From contig CADAQM010000004.1 in assembly GCA_902790135.1 (NCBI GenBank), positions 1-64,000 of the forward strand: a DNA stretch of 64,000 bases, read 5' to 3'. Shown here piece by piece: positions 1 to 8,256 of the stretch. The notes beneath the pieces were generated by a model that did not search any database, was not told where the DNA came from, and saw nothing but the letters and a program-made list of their open reading frames with translations. The first letter of the stretch is position 1. Each line of letters starts with the position of its first letter. The DNA is from an uncultured Coriobacteriaceae bacterium. Lineage in GTDB: Bacteria > Actinomycetota > Coriobacteriia > Coriobacteriales > Atopobiaceae. A program made the translations under genes and the position numbers.

Positions 1-108
1 GCAGCTCCGATTATACAGGGGCTGCGCGTCAGCATGCGCATTCGTCGCCAGCGCCGAAACCACTCGCAAAACCCATTGAGAAATAGGTTGACACAAATTG
101 ATACCTGA
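1..108 (+). other. 3' end of an open frame entering from the left, possibly a cas9 tail
   Basis: Frame 1 is open from the window edge to a TGA at 106-108, ten bases before the cas1 start. In type II loci cas9 lies directly upstream of cas1, so this could be a degraded cas9 C-terminus. The 35 visible residues show no recognisable Cas9 motif, and frames 2 and 3 are open for comparable stretches, so it may simply be intergenic. Confidence 0.2.
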
Positions 109-117
109 GGAGCTTCC

Positions 118-1022
118 ATGGCCTATCGCATTGTCTCCATCGAAAACCCGGCTGAGGTGCATGTTCGGGACGGGCAGCTCGTTGTCATCCAAGACAAAGG
201 CACGGTAACGATCCCGATTCGCGACATCCTCGTGCTTGTCGTCTGTGGGCCGAACATTCGCATGTCTACCATGGCACAAACGATGCTCGCGTCATCAAAA
301 GTCGTAATGCTTTTCCTGGGCCGCAACCACCATCCCGTCGCAATGACGCTGCCTGTCGTGGGTTACTCACGTCAAGCTCGCGTCATGCAAGCGCAGGCTG
401 CAATGTCCCCAAATCTGCGCAGCGAGCTGTGGCGGCGCATCATCGTAAGAAAGATCGAAAACCAAGCCGTGCGCTGGCAATCCTTGGGCTCGAGGGAGCG
501 GAGGAGCTGTGGTCCTGCTCGCAGGATGTCCTCAGCGCAGACGCGGACAATCGCGAGGGCTTTGCGGCAAAGCGATACTTCCAATACCTTCAACCAGGCC
601 TCAGCCGTCGCGAGGAGGATCCGCTCAACAGTGCGCTCAACTATGGACACGCCATCGTCAGGGCTCTGATGGCGCGTGAGGTGGTATGTGCGGGACTGGC
701 ACCGGCGCTGGGTTTGCATCACTGCAGCCAACTGAACGCATTCAACCTGGTGGACGACCTGATGGAGCCCCTCCGTCCAAGCATCGATCTTCTGGCAGCA
801 GGTGTAGCAGGTAGGACATGCCGACTGAGCCGCAAACAGCGCGCAGCCTTGCGCAGCGCCAACCGCCTGGCTGTGGGCCTTGAACACGAGGCAAAGCCAA
901 TTGCTGACGCCGCGCACGTAATTGCGCGGTCATTCAGAAGCGCCGTCATGCATGAAGACCCCTCGCTGCTCGTTCTGCCGGTGGCGCAACCCGTTGAGCT
1001 TCTGAATATGGTGGGGGAGTAG
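118..1022 (+). pseudogene. cas1: CRISPR-associated Cas1 (type II-like), frameshifted
   Basis: Cas1 is the metal-dependent integrase that, with Cas2, inserts new spacers into CRISPR arrays. The first ~117 residues, in frame 1 from ATG 118, carry Cas1 hallmarks of type II loci: a SIENPAEVHV start, VVCGPNIRMS and FLGRNHHP. After KIENQA at about position 468 the reading frame changes. The rest of Cas1 (ALAILGLEGAEE, then NYGHAIVRALM and HHCSQLNAFNLVDDLMEP, which hold the catalytic Glu/His/Asp region) continues in frame 3 to the stop at 1020-1022. Losing one base in a GCC-CGT context explains the shift. In frame 1 translation runs on to a meaningless 183-residue product. The gene is therefore probably inactive, unless the shift is a sequencing error or is bypassed. 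A good RBS (GAGGAG) precedes the start. Confidence 0.85.
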
Positions 1023-1024
1023 CC

Positions 1025-1330
1025 ATGCGCGTCATCATGTTCCTTCGGCCGACGAATCTCCGTGGCACGAAAGGGGCATATACCACGTTTCGCAAGGCTC
1101 TTCTGTCTCACGGCTTCACGCTGGTGCAACCAGAGGTCTTTCTGGCATCCGTGCGTACTCGTCGGGCGGCGGAGCACCTTGTCGCCCAGATGCGTGACGT
1201 GGTGCCGGAGACGGGTTCCGTTTGTGCGCTCGTCCTCACAGAGCGGCAGTATGCATCGATAACCTACCTCGTTGGTGGTCCCTCCTACCAGGAGCTCGCG
1301 GTCAATCAGCAGGGCAATGTAAACCTCTAG
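1025..1330 (+). CDS. cas2: CRISPR-associated Cas2, degenerate active site
   Basis: This 101-residue protein starts two bases after the cas1 stop, the usual cas1-cas2 arrangement. It fits type II Cas2: an MRVIMF start, YTTFRKALLSHGF, then a second half with LVLTERQYASITYLVGG, close to the usual Cas2 C-terminal strand. Cas2 normally reads FDLP at the end of strand 1, with the metal-binding Asp. Here the same place reads FLRPTN, so the Asp is gone and the following loop is scrambled, suggesting a small compensated indel. Cas2 nuclease chemistry is dispensable for adaptation in some systems, but with cas1 broken next door this is most likely a decaying gene. Confidence 0.75.
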   Translation: MRVIMFLRPTNLRGTKGAYTTFRKALLSHGFTLVQPEVFLASVRTRRAAEHLVAQMRDVVPETGSVCALVLTERQYASITYLVGGPSYQELAVNQQGNVNL

Positions 1331-1389
1331 ACGTGGAAACAGCCGACATCTCCCATCAGTCCAAACGTATTTTCAGCAAAGGAGCTCCT

Positions 1390-1473
1390 ATGCGCAACGA
1401 CGCCCGCGTGCACGAGCTCTCTACTTTGGCGGGTACCTCAAACTCGATTGAGCGGGAGAGTTTTCCCTGTTGA
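1390..1473 (+). other. 27-codon ORF with a good RBS, probably a relic
   Basis: An AAAGGAG element sits just upstream of ATG 1390, but the frame stops after 27 codons. The ORF runs through the left arm of the inverted repeat at 1422-1512. It may be the start of a truncated fourth gene of the cas locus, or chance. No family is recognised. Confidence 0.2.
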
Positions 1474-1512
1474 TGTTTTCAAATAATCGAGTTTGAGGTA
1501 CCCGCCAAAGTA
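1422..1512. repeat. Perfect 28-bp inverted repeat; possible CRISPR repeat/tracrRNA relic
   Basis: Bases 1422-1449 are the exact reverse complement of 1485-1512, separated by 35 bases. The left arm contains GGGTACCTCAAAC ending at 1443. A 36-base block ending there (1408-1443) has a GAGCTC near its start and CTCAAAC at its end, as type II CRISPR repeats do. The right arm would then be a perfect anti-repeat. No second repeat unit or spacer array follows. Alternatives are a mobile-element scar or a large transcription terminator, although no T-run follows either arm. Confidence 0.6.
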
Positions 1513-1615
1513 CAAGCGCATTAGCCTTCTGGGCACCACTCGTTTTTGTCCTTCATGGCTATTCGAAATGCAGAAAAGAGACCGGACTGGAAACCCTCTC
1601 ACCGCCAGCCCATAC

Positions 1616-1785
1616 AAAAAGACATCCCCCCGCGGCTTCGATTATGAACCCACCTCCATAAGGTGGGTGTCCTGCCCGCTTGTTCCAGCTTCCTCAACAA
1701 GGGAGGATTCCTGTACTGGACACGAGACTCGGACTCCCTCGAAACGCTTGTCGGTTCACCCAGTTAGAACCACAGGGGGATGCCA
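1616..1785 (-). ncRNA. ssrS: 6S RNA (RNA polymerase regulator)
   Basis: 6S RNA mimics an open promoter and sequesters housekeeping RNA polymerase in stationary phase. On the minus strand the 5' end (about 1784 to 1769) pairs over 16 bp, counting G-U pairs, with the 3' end (1636 to 1621), giving the long closing stem. Just inside it lie the usual elements: an internal hairpin formed by CCCACCT and AGGTGGG (about 1649-1667), a CGGGCAGGACACC segment on the 3' side, and a large central bubble. The 3' half resembles the corresponding part of E. coli 6S RNA (ACAC, CACCTT hairpin, GCGG, GATGTC). A TATAGT -10 box on the minus strand (1792-1797) sits about 7 bases upstream of the predicted start, and a short T-run follows the closing stem. 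Length is about 170 nt, within the family range. It is convergent with cas2 and divergent from the TagO-like gene. Confidence 0.75.
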
Positions 1786-1901
1786 ATTCCCACTATACGT
1801 GTGTCCCTTGCGAATACTAGTCTTGACTTACGCCCCCAGACTAGAAACAATCATAAGATGTGTGTTTGTAGGCATTTGCTCGGCGGTAAGGAGGTGTTGA
1901 G

Positions 1902-3101
1902 ATGAATCGAGAACTCGTGGCATACCTGTGCCTGTTTCTCACAGCTCTGGTGACCTCTTTTCTGATGACTCCCATCGCCGCCAAGATTGCCTGGAAAGCC
2001 GACGCGGTCGACTACCCGAGCAAGCGCCGCATCAACCGCGACCCCGTGCCCCGCATGGGAGGCATCGCGATCTTCTCGGGCATTGCCGCCATGCTGCTCA
2101 TGCGCTACATCGGCCAGCACTACCTGGGCTGGAACATCGTCTTCAGGCCGTCGCCGCACCTGCGCAATGTCGACTACACCCTCCTCGGCGTGGCCTTCTT
2201 CATCATTTTTATTACCGGCATCATCGACGACGTGCACTCCCTCTCGCCAAAGAAGAAGCTCCTCGGCCAGCTGTTGGCCGCGACGGTGGCAGTCGCAAGC
2301 GGCCTCGTGATTGGCGACGTGGTCAACCCCTTTACCACATATGGGCTCTTCCACGTTGGCTGGCTCACCTATCCCGTGACCATCATCTACCTGGTTGCCT
2401 ACGTCAACATCTTCAACCTCATCGATGGCCTTGACGGCCTGGCCTCGGGCATCGCCTTCATAGCGAGCCTCTCGCTGTTCGTGCTCTCGCTTCTGCGCGG
2501 GCAGGGCGACGCAGCGTCGCTCGCCATCTCACTCGCAGGCTCCACGCTTGCCTTCCTGCACTATAATTTCCACCCCGCATCCATCTTCCTTGGTGACTCG
2601 GGATCGCTCCTTCTGGGCTTCTCGCTGGCCACGGTCTCCCTGCTCTCGGTCACGCGCATCTCCAGCCTGACCACGATCCTGGTCCCCCTGGTGGTGGCGG
2701 GCATTCCCATCATCGACACGTTCTCGGCGATCATCCGGCGCAGCCGCGCCCACGTGAGCGTTGGCCAGGCCGACCGTGGTCACATCCACCACCGTCTTCT
2801 CGACGAGGGCTTTGACCAGCGTCAGACGGTTCTGGTCATCTACGCCTGGACGGCGCTGCTGGCGATAGGTGCCATCGTGCTCACGCAGCTGCCGATTGCC
2901 GCGCGCATCGTCGTCTTCCTGCTGCTAGTGCTTGCCTCGTGCATCTTTGCGGCGCGCCTCAAGCTCTTCAACCCAGTGCTGCTGCACCACTACAACCCTT
3001 ACACTGGCAACGACGAGATCATCTCGCCGCAAGATCCTGCCTTCGAGAAGGAGGAGGCGCGCTTCGAGCAGGAGCACGGCAACCACGTGCCCTTCCTCTA
3101 G
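1902..3101 (+). CDS. Undecaprenyl-phosphate GlcNAc-1-phosphate transferase family (TagO/WecA/MraY superfamily)
   Basis: This 399-residue polytopic membrane enzyme should transfer an N-acetylhexosamine-1-phosphate from a UDP-sugar to undecaprenyl phosphate, the first committed step of teichoic-acid-like or other wall glycopolymers. Family signatures are visible: PRMGGIAIF near residue 50, GIIDDVHSLSPKKK around 110 (the Mg-binding DD), FNLIDGLDGLASG near 170 (catalytic Asp region), HPASIFLGDSGSLLLGF near 230 and GHIHHRLL near 295, which separates WecA/TagO types from MraY. About ten hydrophobic segments are present. The start is supported by AAGGAGG about 7 bases upstream. A PflX-like gene starts 10 bases after its stop, suggesting co-transcription. 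Which glycopolymer it serves cannot be told from this window. Confidence 0.88.
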   Translation: MNRELVAYLCLFLTALVTSFLMTPIAAKIAWKADAVDYPSKRRINRDPVPRMGGIAIFSGIAAMLLMRYIGQHYLGWNIVFRPSPHLRNVDYTLLGVAFFIIFITGIIDDVHSLSPKKKLLGQLLAATVAVASGLVIGDVVNPFTTYGLFHVGWLTYPVTIIYLVAYVNIFNLIDGLDGLASGIAFIASLSLFVLSLLRGQGDAASLAISLAGSTLAFLHYNFHPASIFLGDSGSLLLGFSLATVSLLSVTRISSLTTILVPLVVAGIPIIDTFSAIIRRSRAHVSVGQADRGHIHHRLLDEGFDQRQTVLVIYAWTALLAIGAIVLTQLPIAARIVVFLLLVLASCIFAARLKLFNPVLLHHYNPYTGNDEIISPQDPAFEKEEARFEQEHGNHVPFL

Positions 3102-3111
3102 CTGACTGCCC

Positions 3112-4065
3112 ATGGACCTAGACTTCAACGCGTATATGCAATGCGAGCTCTGCCCCAGGCGCTGCCATGCGAGGCGCCAAGAGGGGAGGGCTGGTCTTTG
3201 CGGCACCAGCGCAACGCTCAGGGTCGCACGCAGCGCCCTTCACTTTTGGGAGGAGCCGCCCATCTCCGGTGAGAACGGCTCGGGTGCCATCTTCTTTGCC
3301 GGCTGCCCCCTGCGCTGCGTCTTCTGCCAGAACCACGAGATCTCGCAGGAGGGCTTTGGCCTTGAGGTGACCATGTCGCGCCTCGCGCAGATGATGCTCG
3401 AGCTCGAGGAGCAGGGTGCGCTCAACATCAACCTTGTGACCCCGCTGCACTTTGCGCCGCACGTGCGCGAGGCGGTCCATCTCGCGCGAGGAGCAGGCCT
3501 CACGCTTCCCATAGTCTGCAACACCTCAGGATACGAGCGCCGCGAGGTCGTGGAGGCGATGTCCGACGTCGTGGACATCTGGCTCACCGACTTCAAGTAC
3601 GCGTCCCCGGAGATCTCGGGCAGCCTTTCTGCGGTGGCAGACTATCCGCAGGTGGCAGAGGAGGGACTTCGCGCCATGCTGGCCTCCCTGCGCCGGGCGG
3701 GCGGCCGCAAGATGGCGGAGGACGGTCGCATGCTGCGAGGCATCATCGTGCGGCACCTGGTGCTGCCGAGCCACGTGGAGGACTCGCTCAGCGTGTTGGG
3801 AAAGGTGTGGGAGATCTGCGGCAACGAGGTCGACCTCTCCGTCATGAACCAGTACACGCCCAACGAGGCCTGCGTCAAGGCGGGAGGTCCGCTGTCCGGA
3901 CCGCTCGATCCCGACGACTACGAGCTGGTGCTCGACTACGCCGACGCGCTCGGCTTCGAGCACATGTGGTGGCAGCAGGGCGGCACGGTATCCGAGAGCT
4001 TCGTACCCGCCTTCGATGCGACGGGTGTGGAGGGGCCTGAGCTCGGCAAGGACAATCGGGTATAG
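3112..4065 (+). CDS. Radical SAM protein, PflX/PflA-like (COG1313 type)
   Basis: This 317-residue protein has an N-terminal cysteine-rich patch (CELCPRRCHARR, then LCG near residue 30) followed by the radical SAM triad CPLRCVFC (C-x3-C-x2-C) near residue 66, preceded by IFFAGC. Both features are typical of the PflX group, which resembles pyruvate formate-lyase activating enzyme but lacks a proven substrate. The central SPIVCNTSGY-like stretch and DIWLTDFKY fit the SAM-binding barrel. The C-terminal part, with SVMNQYTPNEA, is also typical. No pyruvate formate-lyase gene lies nearby, so a glycyl-radical activase role is not supported by context. It follows the TagO-like gene with a 10-base gap and probably shares its transcript. 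Confidence 0.82.
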   Translation: MDLDFNAYMQCELCPRRCHARRQEGRAGLCGTSATLRVARSALHFWEEPPISGENGSGAIFFAGCPLRCVFCQNHEISQEGFGLEVTMSRLAQMMLELEEQGALNINLVTPLHFAPHVREAVHLARGAGLTLPIVCNTSGYERREVVEAMSDVVDIWLTDFKYASPEISGSLSAVADYPQVAEEGLRAMLASLRRAGGRKMAEDGRMLRGIIVRHLVLPSHVEDSLSVLGKVWEICGNEVDLSVMNQYTPNEACVKAGGPLSGPLDPDDYELVLDYADALGFEHMWWQQGGTVSESFVPAFDATGVEGPELGKDNRV

Positions 4066-4111
4066 TCAGTCTAGCTGCGCCGACAAGCGGCACCAAAAGA
4101 GAGGATCTGTT

Positions 4112-4471
4112 ATGGCCGATGAAGTACGGCCCCTAAGCGACGAGGAGCGCGCCGAGCTCGAGGCCCTGCGCGCCGAGAAGGCCGCCCGGGAGGAGCGCGA
4201 GCGTGTGGCGCGTGAGCGCGCTGAGCTCGAGGCACTCCGTAGCGAGAGCGCTCAGCAGCGCCAACCCGCCAAGCGCGAGGCTGCCGCCGCGACTGCCGCA
4301 AGGGCTGCCGCTGCGGAGGAGGACCGCCGCATTCGCGAGCAGCGCGAGCGTGGCGCCAAACTGATGGAGCCGGACGACGACCTGCGCATGCCGCTCGGGC
4401 AGAAGCTGGTGCTCGGCGTTATGGGTCTGCTCGTCGTCATTATCCTTTTCATGAGCAAGTTCCTGGGCTAG
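4112..4471 (+). CDS. Small coiled-coil protein with a C-terminal membrane anchor
   Basis: This 119-residue protein is not recognised by family. Residues 8-90 are almost entirely charged and alanine-rich (ERAELEALRAEKAAREE and similar repeats), predicting a long coiled coil. After PDDDLRMPLGQK a single hydrophobic segment (LVLGVMGLLVVIILFM) ends close to the C-terminus, giving tail-anchored topology with the coil in the cytoplasm. ATG 4112 is preferred over an upstream in-frame start at 4016, because 4016 lies inside the PflX-like gene and GAGAGGATC precedes 4112. It lies between the radical SAM gene and pncB on the same strand, with short gaps. Function unknown. Confidence 0.7.
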   Translation: MADEVRPLSDEERAELEALRAEKAAREERERVARERAELEALRSESAQQRQPAKREAAAATAARAAAAEEDRRIREQRERGAKLMEPDDDLRMPLGQKLVLGVMGLLVVIILFMSKFLG

Positions 4472-4502
4472 CTGCCCAGATACGCGAGGTGGGAGAACAA
4501 CC

Positions 4503-5993
4503 ATGGCATTGACCGATATCACGCGCCCGTCAGATGTGGCGCTCAACACGGACCTCTACGAGCTCACGATGGCCCAGGGCTACTGGGAGTCGGGCCTCGT
4601 CGACGGCGAGGGCTGCTTTAACGTCTTCTTCCGCGACGCGCCCTTCAAGGGCGGCTACGGCATCGCCTGCGGCATGGGGCAGATTGCCGACCTCGTGGAG
4701 AACTTCGTCTACGACGACGAGTCCATTGAGTACCTGGCTTCCGTCAAGGCACCGGGCGGCGGCCCGATGTTCAAGCCCGGCTTCCTCGAGTACCTGCGCG
4801 ACTTCCGCATGCGCGTGGACGTGTGGGCCATCCCCGAGGGCGAGATCGTCTTTGCTCGTGAGCCCATGGTGCGCGTGCAGGGCCCCATCATCGACTGCCA
4901 GCTCATCGAGACCGCGCTGCTCAACCTGGTCAACTTCCAGACGCTGGTGGCAACCAAGACGGCCCGCGTGGTGCACGCCGCCGAGGGCCATCCCGTCTCC
5001 GACTTCGGCCTGCGCCGCGCACAGGGTCCGGACGGCGGCCTGGCCGTGGCCCGCGCATCCTACATCGGCGGTGCCTCGTCCACGTCCAACGTCCTGGCTG
5101 GCAAGATCTATGGCATCCCAGTGTTTGGTACCCATGCCCACTCTTGGGTGATGTCCTTCCCGACGGAGCTCGACGCCTTCCGTGCGTTCGCTGCCTCAAG
5201 CCCCAAGAACTGCGTGCTTCTGCTCGACACCTATGACGTGCGTCAGGGCATCAAGAACGCGATCATCGTTGCCAAGGAGATGGAGGAGCGCGGCGAGCGC
5301 CTTGCCGCGGTGCGCCTCGACTCCGGCGACCTCGCGCGCCTTGCCAAGGAGGCCCGCAAGGCCTTCGACGAGGCAGACCTGCCCTACGTCAAGATCTCCG
5401 TCTCCAACGACCTCGACGAGTACACCATCCAGTCGCTCTTTGCGCAGGGTGCGCCGATCGACTCGTTTGGCGTGGGCACCAAGCTGGCCACCTGCGACCC
5501 GCAGCCCTCGCTGGGCGGCGTGTACAAGCTCTCCGCAACGCGCGAGACGCCCGAGAGCCCCTGGGAGCCGGTCATCAAGCTGTCCGAGCAGGCTTACAAG
5601 CGCACCATCCCCGGCGTGCAGCACATCCGCCGCTACTACGATGCTGCGGGCGTGCCCGTGGGTGACATGATCGTGGACGACTCGGTGGACTCCGGTGACA
5701 CCACCTCGATGGTGGACGTTCTCGACGAGCTCACCTCATTCGACCTCTCCGATGCCACGCCGCAGGAGATGCTGACGCAGCTCGTGGCCGACGGGCATCG
5801 CGTGGGCGAGCTCGAGTCGATCGAGGTCGCCAAGGCCCGCTGCCGCGAGGCCTTCATGCACCTCGACCCGGCGACCAAGCGCTTCCTCAACCCGCAGACC
5901 TATCCGGTGGGCCTTGAGCGCGGTCTCGCGCGCTTGCGCAACGAGCTCGCCCTCGAGGAGGCAAAGGGTTCCGGCCGCAGGAGCCGCGGATAG
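4503..5993 (+). CDS. pncB: Nicotinate phosphoribosyltransferase
   Basis: This 496-residue enzyme joins nicotinate and PRPP, with ATP hydrolysis, to nicotinate mononucleotide, the entry step of the Preiss-Handler NAD salvage pathway. Family signatures are seen: NTDLYELTMAQGYW at the N-terminus, FNVFFRDAPFKGGYGIACG, FGLRRAQGPDGGLAVARASYIGGASSTSN split over residues ~165-195 (phosphate and nicotinate site, with the His near GTHAHSWVM), RLDSGDLARLAK near 265, ISVSNDLDEYTI near 297 and FGVGTKL near 325. The length fits the family. GAGG about 10 bases upstream supports ATG 4503. It probably belongs to the 1902-5993 transcription unit. Confidence 0.95.
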   Translation: MALTDITRPSDVALNTDLYELTMAQGYWESGLVDGEGCFNVFFRDAPFKGGYGIACGMGQIADLVENFVYDDESIEYLASVKAPGGGPMFKPGFLEYLRDFRMRVDVWAIPEGEIVFAREPMVRVQGPIIDCQLIETALLNLVNFQTLVATKTARVVHAAEGHPVSDFGLRRAQGPDGGLAVARASYIGGASSTSNVLAGKIYGIPVFGTHAHSWVMSFPTELDAFRAFAASSPKNCVLLLDTYDVRQGIKNAIIVAKEMEERGERLAAVRLDSGDLARLAKEARKAFDEADLPYVKISVSNDLDEYTIQSLFAQGAPIDSFGVGTKLATCDPQPSLGGVYKLSATRETPESPWEPVIKLSEQAYKRTIPGVQHIRRYYDAAGVPVGDMIVDDSVDSGDTTSMVDVLDELTSFDLSDATPQEMLTQLVADGHRVGELESIEVAKARCREAFMHLDPATKRFLNPQTYPVGLERGLARLRNELALEEAKGSGRRSRG

Positions 5994-6168
5994 CCGAAAC
6001 GCGCCATTCAGCAAATAGGCAGGTGTAGCAGCCTCGTCTGTGGAAGTCCCGCACGACGAATCGGTGAATGTGCTTTCCGCAGCTGTCAACGGTCTGCTAC
6101 TTTGCTACACTCAACAACGTTGCATATTCAACCTGAGTTTTACGTATCGAGAAAAAGGAGCCAAAGAG

Positions 6169-8013
6169 ATGCCCGAGACGATCGAGGAGCTTGTCAAGCA
6201 GGCTATTGCCGCTGCTCAGGCGGCGGGTGATCTGCCGGAGTTCGAGGTCAAGGACTGCGGCATCGAGCGACCGGCTGATTCGGGAAACGGTGACTGGACC
6301 TCCACGGTGGCAATGCGCTCGGCACGTCTGGCCCACATGGCGCCCGCCAAGATCGCCGCTGCCATCGTCGCCCACATGCCCGAGAACGCCTCCGTTGCCA
6401 AGGTAGAGGTCGCTGGCCCCGGCTTCATCAACTTCTACCTCAATTCCGCAGCAAACAACGAGGTCTTCCGCACGGTCATCGAGGCTGGTGACGACTGGGG
6501 CAAGGTCAACGTGGGCAACGGCCTGCGCACTCAGGTCGAGTTCATCTCGGCCAACCCCACCGGTCCCCTGCACGTTGGTCACGGCCGCTGGGCCGCCATC
6601 GGCGACTCGCTCTGCAACGTGCTCGAGCATGCCAACTTTGACGTTCAGCGCGAGTACTACATCAACGACCACGGCTCCCAGATGGACGTCTTCGGCCAGT
6701 CCGTGGCCATGCGTTACCTGCAGATCGCCCAGATCGTCAAGGCAGAGGGCGTGGACGCCGCCACTGCCGCAGCCAAGCTGCTGTCCGACCGCGAGGCCTA
6801 CGTGGACGACGAGCTCGACGAGAAGCCCGAGACCCATCCGTACATGGACACCTTCAACGAGACCCTTGGCGGTAACTCCTACGGTGGCGACTACATCATC
6901 GAGATTGCCCAGCGCTTCTACGAGGTCGACGGCGACAAGTGGGTCAACGAGGATCCCGAGGTGCGCGACCCCGAGTTCCGCGAGCGCTCCTACCAGGACA
7001 TGCTCCAGCAGATCAAGGACACCTGCCACCAGGTGCGCTGCGACTTCGACGAGTGGCGCTCCGAGCGCAGCTTCTACGAGCCCGACGAGACCGGCGTCTC
7101 CTACATCGACCGCACCTTCAAGATGCTCGAGGACAAGGGCCTGCTTTATCGCACCGACGACGGCGCCCTCTGGTTCAAGTCGACCGACTTCGGTGACGAC
7201 AAGGACCGCGTGCTGATCAAGAGCAACGGCGAGTACACCTACTTCGCCTCTGACGTTGCCTACTGCTGGAAGAAGTTCGAGATCGTCGACTACGAGATCA
7301 ACATCTGGGGCGCCGACCACCACGGCTACATCAAGCGCGTCCAGTCCGTCGCCGACGCCATGGGCTATCCCGGCAAGTACGAGATCCTGCTGGGCCAGTT
7401 CGTCAACCTGCTGCGCAACGGCCAGCCCGTCCGCATGTCCAAGCGTCGCGGCACCATGATCAGCTTCCAGGAGCTCGTGGACGAGGCCGGCGTCGACGCC
7501 ACTCGCTACACTCTCATCAGCCGCTCCTCCAACCAGACCATCGACTTCGACATCGAGAAGGTCAAGGAGCAGAGCAACGCCAACCCCGTGTACTACGTGC
7601 AGTACGCCCATGCGCGCATCTGCTCGATCCTGCGTCGCGCCGCCGGCGTGAGCGTCGAGGAGGCCGCCGAGATGGGCATGGACGCCGTGGCCGCAAAGGC
7701 GCTCGGCGAGAACTACGACCTCTCGCTGCTCACCGACCCGACCGAGCTCGCCCTCTCGCGCAAGCTCTCCGAGTTCCCCGAGCTCATCGCCAGCTGCGCC
7801 CGCGACCGTGCGCCCTTCCGCATCACGCACTTCTGCGAGGAGCTGGCCAGCGCCTACCATGGCTTCTACCACGACTGCCAGGTGCTGCCGAGCGAGGGTC
7901 GTCCCCTGGACGAGAACCTCTCCCGCGCGCGTCTCGCCGCATGCGACGCCGTGCGCGTCAACCTCGAGGTTGCCCTGCGCCTCATCGGCGTCTCTGCACC
8001 TACGGTCATGTAA
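6169..8013 (+). CDS. argS: Arginyl-tRNA synthetase
   Basis: This class I synthetase of 614 residues charges tRNA-Arg. The N-terminal Add-1 domain (residues 1-110) is followed by EFISANPTGPLHVGHGRW near 125-143, which holds the HIGH-type motif as HVGH. The KMSKS loop appears as RMSKRRGTM near 424. The C-terminal DALR anticodon-binding domain begins near NANPVYYVQYAHARI. The in-frame ATG at 6040 was rejected because the intervening sequence has no synthetase similarity, while AAAAAGGAG lies 8-12 bases before 6169. The stop is followed by a strong intrinsic terminator, so the gene is the end of its transcript. Confidence 0.96.
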   Translation: MPETIEELVKQAIAAAQAAGDLPEFEVKDCGIERPADSGNGDWTSTVAMRSARLAHMAPAKIAAAIVAHMPENASVAKVEVAGPGFINFYLNSAANNEVFRTVIEAGDDWGKVNVGNGLRTQVEFISANPTGPLHVGHGRWAAIGDSLCNVLEHANFDVQREYYINDHGSQMDVFGQSVAMRYLQIAQIVKAEGVDAATAAAKLLSDREAYVDDELDEKPETHPYMDTFNETLGGNSYGGDYIIEIAQRFYEVDGDKWVNEDPEVRDPEFRERSYQDMLQQIKDTCHQVRCDFDEWRSERSFYEPDETGVSYIDRTFKMLEDKGLLYRTDDGALWFKSTDFGDDKDRVLIKSNGEYTYFASDVAYCWKKFEIVDYEINIWGADHHGYIKRVQSVADAMGYPGKYEILLGQFVNLLRNGQPVRMSKRRGTMISFQELVDEAGVDATRYTLISRSSNQTIDFDIEKVKEQSNANPVYYVQYAHARICSILRRAAGVSVEEAAEMGMDAVAAKALGENYDLSLLTDPTELALSRKLSEFPELIASCARDRAPFRITHFCEELASAYHGFYHDCQVLPSEGRPLDENLSRARLAACDAVRVNLEVALRLIGVSAPTVM

Positions 8014-8058
8014 CGCTAACAGGTACGCTGCTGCATCAGATACCTAAAAGTCTGTATA

Positions 8059-8094
8059 AACGGCCCGAAGACAGCGTCTTCGGGCCGTTTTTAT
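8059..8094 (+). terminator. Intrinsic terminator of argS
   Basis: A stem of CGGCCCGAAGAC pairing with GTCTTCGGGCCG and a tiny loop is followed by a T-run, about 45 bases after the argS stop. It separates argS from the regulator gene. Confidence 0.92.
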
Positions 8095-8256
8095 ACCGAT
8101 TCAGTCTTTGCGCTATTCGCTCATGAATCTCGTTACAAATAAATGAATACCGAAATCTCCTTGGTCAAAGGGCTGACAATAACTTAAACTACAAGTTGAA
8201 ATAATAATATTGTTAAATTTCTTATGTATCTCACTGCAGTCATCGCTGGAGGACTG

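Noticed and set aside
1513..1615. CRISPR array with spacers
   Set aside because: No repeated unit with spacer-sized gaps follows the inverted repeat.
6097..7872. 591-codon open frame on the minus strand
   Set aside because: It is antisense to argS, whose plus-strand product has full synthetase motifs; high GC leaves the opposite frame open by chance.
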